Source: Congeria kusceri (lineage: Eukaryota; Mollusca; Bivalvia; Myida; Dreissenidae). Taken from it: DNA of 64,000 nt. The position numbers were made by a program, and so were the translations under genes. The stretch lies in assembly GCA_027627225.1 (NCBI GenBank), contig CM051027.1, positions 38,873,618-38,937,617 on the forward strand, written 5' to 3'. Positions 60,053-64,000 of the stretch are shown here, one piece after another (the first letter of the stretch is position 1; every line of letters starts with the position of its first letter). The notes beneath the pieces are model-generated. The model was given only the letters and a program-made list of their open reading frames with translations. It searched no databases and was not told the origin of the DNA.

Positions 60053-62149
60053 CGCAAGACGCAATATCAGAAGCTACGAATAAGAACCGTCTGCGCAAAA
60101 AAATGACTGCATGGTGGTCCGTACGTAGTACTGGTAACCGTTAACAGCAAACGTCAAAGTTACAGGACAAAATTTCGTCTGGAAATGCCTGACGATAATT
60201 ACACTCACTTTGGCGTTGTACTATTCTACGTAACATACTTTTTTTCGGCGTAGCTGTTTAACCCAACTTTTTTTAACCCAACTTTTGATCTTTCTCAACA
60301 TCCAATCAAATAATGTGAAAATTTCCCGCCAGTAGTCCCGAATGAATAAATCCTAACATTGCATCGGCTAGTTTAAAAGAAATCCCCACCACGGCCTGTA
60401 AAAAAATTGGCTCCATTTCTTTTCGGAGGTGAATGGAAAAATGGGCCAATGTGGAAAAATGCAGACATACCTCTACCTTGTTTACGTTTTTGACTAATTT
60501 TCAGTTCTGAGCTCCCTACTCGGAAGTTGCATTAGCTCAATTTTTATTTTCAATGTACTTGCCAGTGTTTACAGGCCGTGTAATATGACCTTGGGAAAAT
60601 CCCCCATTAATATTTTGCATAGTCGATAGGCAACATTCCATAGAATGCACTTGCTGACTAACCTGCACCTATTAAAGACGATTTCTACAGTTTTTTCCCT
60701 TCCGCGAAAATTTTTCATTTTTATATAGTTATAATATAGCAGATCGTTCAATGCCTTATACAATGAAACCATCAAAAAAATGCGGGTCACCGCATTAGAT
60801 TTTTTGGAAAATGCATGTAAATGACCTACTCGTGAATGCATTTCAGGATATGTTGATGCTGTTTTAGCAAAAAAATAGTATTGACCATTGATTGGTAAAA
60901 AAGAACGACATCCTTTTCTTTAATAGTTTGTGTTACTTTTTATCAAGTGAGGCTCTATGTTTTTTTTTTAATTAAGACACTATTGGATTACCGCAATTTG
61001 ATATTTTCCAGTTATTCTCTAGTCATTTAAGTGAGAGCAGTTTTAATTTATCTCTAGTCATAATTTTTAAATATTGTGCATTTTATTATTGATTATTTCT
61101 TGAAAGAAGGGGAGATGTGACATATTTAGTTGAATGTAACCGGTTGCTATTATGACGACAAATACTTTTGTTACGCGACACAGAATAAATGTCAGCCTCC
61201 ACAATTGTTGCTTGATTTTACAAAACTGGTAATTGTAAGAAAGCAATCCGTTACATAATGAAAAAAATAATATTATATTTGCCAAAAAAATGCTTTTTCA
61301 TCCTTTTCTAACGAAAAAATTCTACATTTTGTAATCATATAAAAGTTTGGTTTTCACTATAGAAACAACATGTTCCGTGAAAATTCCTGAATTTTTTATA
61401 TTTATTACATAATTATATTTTTAACAAACTGCAAAAAAAAACAGGGGGTCACCGTGCTTGTTTTCGAGAAAACATATGTAGTTTACATGTGCGTATTGGA
61501 CATTTTTCTGTAAAAAAACAGGATGGAATGACAGTCATAATTATAACAATACATTTATAAAAGTAAATATATATATATATTATATATAATTATTTTAGTA
61601 ACAGCTGTTGATTATGACGATGTACAAAACGTTATTACAGCTAAAACACTTTCACAATAATATGCGAGTCCAATGTTAAGTTGAAGCGTGTTTCTACTTT
61701 CGTTTTCAGTGTATTATCAAACTTTCGCAATTAAAATCGAGTCACAAAACACTCCTACTATGATCATGGCAATTATTATGAACATATTTGATTCTAGTTG
61801 GTAATTACAGTGTACACAATATTTAATAAATATTATTATCTGTCAAAACACTTCCCATTATGAAGATTTAATTAAATCAACTCCACTGATGCGCGACAAG
61901 ATGCACAGAAAAAAACACCGAAATCGTAATACACATCAACAACACTGAATCGTTCTAACAAGCATCCAGAGAACAATAGACAATAGGATTAATAATCAGT
62001 GGAGTATTATTTATATTTATAAACTAACCATGCATGTTAATTTGAATAACGGTTGGTCGATCTATTATTAAGAATTATTTAGAATTGCATTTTCTCTTAT
62101 CTTCTCCTGTCGAGGCTACTCAATGTATAAATAGATTTTGCATCTTACG
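60053..62149. other. Intergenic, AT-rich, with an (AT)n tract
   Basis: There is no gene. Two stretches near 60770-60840 and 61430-61500 share a GGGTCACCG motif followed by a GAAAA-rich segment and may be old copies of one repeat. A TA-rich tract lies at 61566-61589. Minus-strand open frames at 60569-60841 and 61067-61285 look like chance. Confidence 0.4.
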
Positions 62150-63625
62150 GTTTGAAAATTAAGGTATCTGAATAAAATACGCAGAGGGGGGTAGGATCAA
62201 TTTTGATTTAAAACATCGGTTAGTGCAAAGGACTAACTAAAGTATGAGTTGGGTAGTGGATGTGTTGTTGTTTTTGCTAATGGTTCTCAAATCACTTTTC
62301 TCGATATTCTTACCTGACCCTTTTTCATTAAGTCATTGACAATTCTGAAAAATGCAGAAACAGTTGATTTTTATGTCTTTTTCGTAAACAGTTTTGGAGA
62401 ACTAGTTGCAATGCGATAATTGCGATGGCTGTGCTATAAGGTAAAGTTTTGCTTTTTCTTTGATAATTTTCTGTCCAATGATCGTAAATGATGTTAATGC
62501 AGGCTCTGAATACATCAATGTTGCATGTACAAATAACTGCATGCAAGTCTTGCAACTGTTGGAGATCAAATTTTTCAATTAATGTTTATGGTCATGCGCA
62601 AACTGTAAGTTTGGTAAACATTGAATCAACAATCGTGTGTGCAAGCTAATCATTGATAACTTGTTGATGTTTTTTTCCAAACACAAGGGGCAATAACTCT
62701 GGTGTTTCTGGCCCGATCATGCTTATATTCGACTTCACCTGTAGTCTTACGTTCATAGACAAACTGTACACAATTGGTGAAGATTGGATGAACAAGATTC
62801 TGTGTTTGATAAACACACATGCAACCAGTTGGTGCTGGGTAGCCCATTTCTTAGTCCAAATTAGGTCTGGGTCAAGATCGAAGTGAGGTTGGGTGATATG
62901 GTTGGATTGGTAATGGTCATAAGTAACAACTGTGTAAATATCCAAGTGTTGTAGTAAGCGGTATTGGTGCTAGACGAACGGTAAACTCTAGTTAACCAAG
63001 AAATGGCACTTTTGAATTATTCTAAGTACAAATTAGGTCAAAGTCAAGATCAAAGTGAGGTTGGGTGATATGGCTGGATAGGGAATGGTCATAAGCAACA
63101 ACTGTGTAAGTATCAAAGTGTTGTAGTAAGCGGTGTTTGTGCTAGACGAAACGGTAAAATCTACTTAACCTTGTCACAGACGGAAGGATGGACAGGACGA
63201 ACACTATATGCCTCCCTCACTAAGATGCTGGGGGACATAAAAATGAAGACTGTATCCCGAATAATGTCCATTTTGGCATATTTTTTTCACAAACAAAGGG
63301 CAATAACTCTGGTGTTTCTGGTCCGACCATGCTTATATTCTACTTCACCTTTAATCTCATGGTAATAGACAAACTGTGCAAGATTGGTGAAGATTGGATG
63401 AAAATGTCAATTTTTTATATTTAAAAAAAGAAAGGGCAATAACTCTGGTGTTTGAAACAATATCTGGCCCATTTTTTGGCGTCTGCTGAGATCTGATGGT
63501 CATACACAAACTGTGAAAGTTTGGTTAAGATTGGATGGAAAATAAAGTCTATACGTTGGGAAAGGGCATTTTTGAACTTTTTTGCATGAAAAAGGGGCAA
63601 TAACTCTGGTGTTACAGGTGTTAAC
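62150..63625. mobile_element. Broken, composite copy of the 3.8-5.2 kb element family
   Basis: ACGCAGAGGGGGGTAGGATC followed by AATTTTGATTTAAAACAT (near 62180) matches 3878-3912. Core units with GGCAATAACTCTGGTGTTTC appear near 62690, 63300 and 63437, with GTGAAGATTGGATGAA between them. The series is interrupted by another repeat pair at 62861-63180. The 12-bp TIR is not visible, so this copy is truncated and interrupted. Confidence 0.65.
62861..63180. repeat. Tandem duplication, 172-bp period
   Basis: A block with GTGAGGTTGGGTGATATGG and GTTGTAGTAAGCGGT occurs twice, offset by 172 bp (TTAGGT at 62861 and 63033). It is inserted in the series of core units of the surrounding element. Confidence 0.7.
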
Positions 63626-64000
63626 CAGAAAATCTATATAAAAAAGGGGCATAACTCTCGTCAAAATACAAAACATAGTTATGGGTAATGTTGCCCCTGA
63701 TACTAGAGTTGATGACAAAGGTTAGTTCCAAGTTTTAAGTGAACAACTTATGTAGTTTTGAAGTTACCAAACTTTCGAATATAAACTTTAAACAGAAAAT
63801 CTAAGTGAAAAGGGGGCATAACTCTGTCAAAATACAAAATAGAGTTATGGGTAATGTTGTCCCTGGTACTAGAGTTGATGATAAAGGTTAGTTCCAAGTT
63901 AAAAGTGAATAACTTATGTAGTTTTGAAGTTACAAAACTTTTCAATATAACCTTTAAACAGAAAATCTATGTGAAAAAGGGACATGGCTCTATCAAAATA
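63626..64000. repeat. Tandem repeat, 166-167 bp period, runs off the right edge
   Basis: Units start CAGAAAATCTA at 63626, 63793 and 63959; the third is cut by the window end. Each has GGGGCATAACTCT or a close variant, then GAGTTATGGGTAATGTTG or a close variant, then TTATGTAGTTTTGAAGTTAC. This is another tandem-cored mollusc-type repeat, distinct from the 162-bp one. Confidence 0.8.

Overview
The window looks like nuclear DNA from a mollusc, most likely a bivalve. It is AT-rich, gene-poor and has short exons separated by introns with GT/AG borders. It is full of dispersed elements built on 130-185 bp tandem cores, including one ending in a GAGCTCACCTGAG-type terminus that I associate with bivalve genomes. 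The species call is inference. I see no rRNA, functional tRNA, CRISPR array, bacterial operon or virus-like gene.

Layout. (1) 1-3.8 kb: the 5' end of a minus-strand gene recognisable as SAAL1. Two coding exons are visible; intron 1 carries a tandem-cored repeat element, and the gene runs off the left edge. (2) 3.8-6.4 kb: two elements with terminal inverted repeats. (3) 6.86-47.85 kb: a single 41-kb satellite made of a 26-bp monomer and its 30-bp derivative. Its centre, 13,877-41,560, is exactly twelve tandem copies of a 2,307-bp higher-order unit that are almost identical. Both flanks are older, diverged versions of the same material. (4) 48.05-50 kb: a 22-bp minisatellite and more tandem-cored elements. 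(5) 50.77-53.37 kb: exons of a small secreted-protein locus on the plus strand. (6) 53.5-57 kb: a tRNA-like relic, a cluster of small palindromes, a long foldback and a palindrome-rich dispersed repeat present twice. (7) 57.3-58.63 kb: a gene for a short, cysteine-rich secreted peptide with a 5' UTR intron. (8) 58.9-64 kb: intergenic DNA and more tandem-cored repeats.

The most informative feature is the satellite. It shows nested periods (26, 156 and 2,307 bp). Four single-base markers recur in the same order in units 2-7 and 8-12, which suggests that a block of about six units was duplicated and one unit was later lost. The three gene loci have no evident functional link. The plus-strand exons at 50.8-53.4 kb fit together as one five-exon protein except for a single in-frame TAG, and the first visible SAAL1 exon carries a frameshift. 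Either could be a real lesion or a consensus error.
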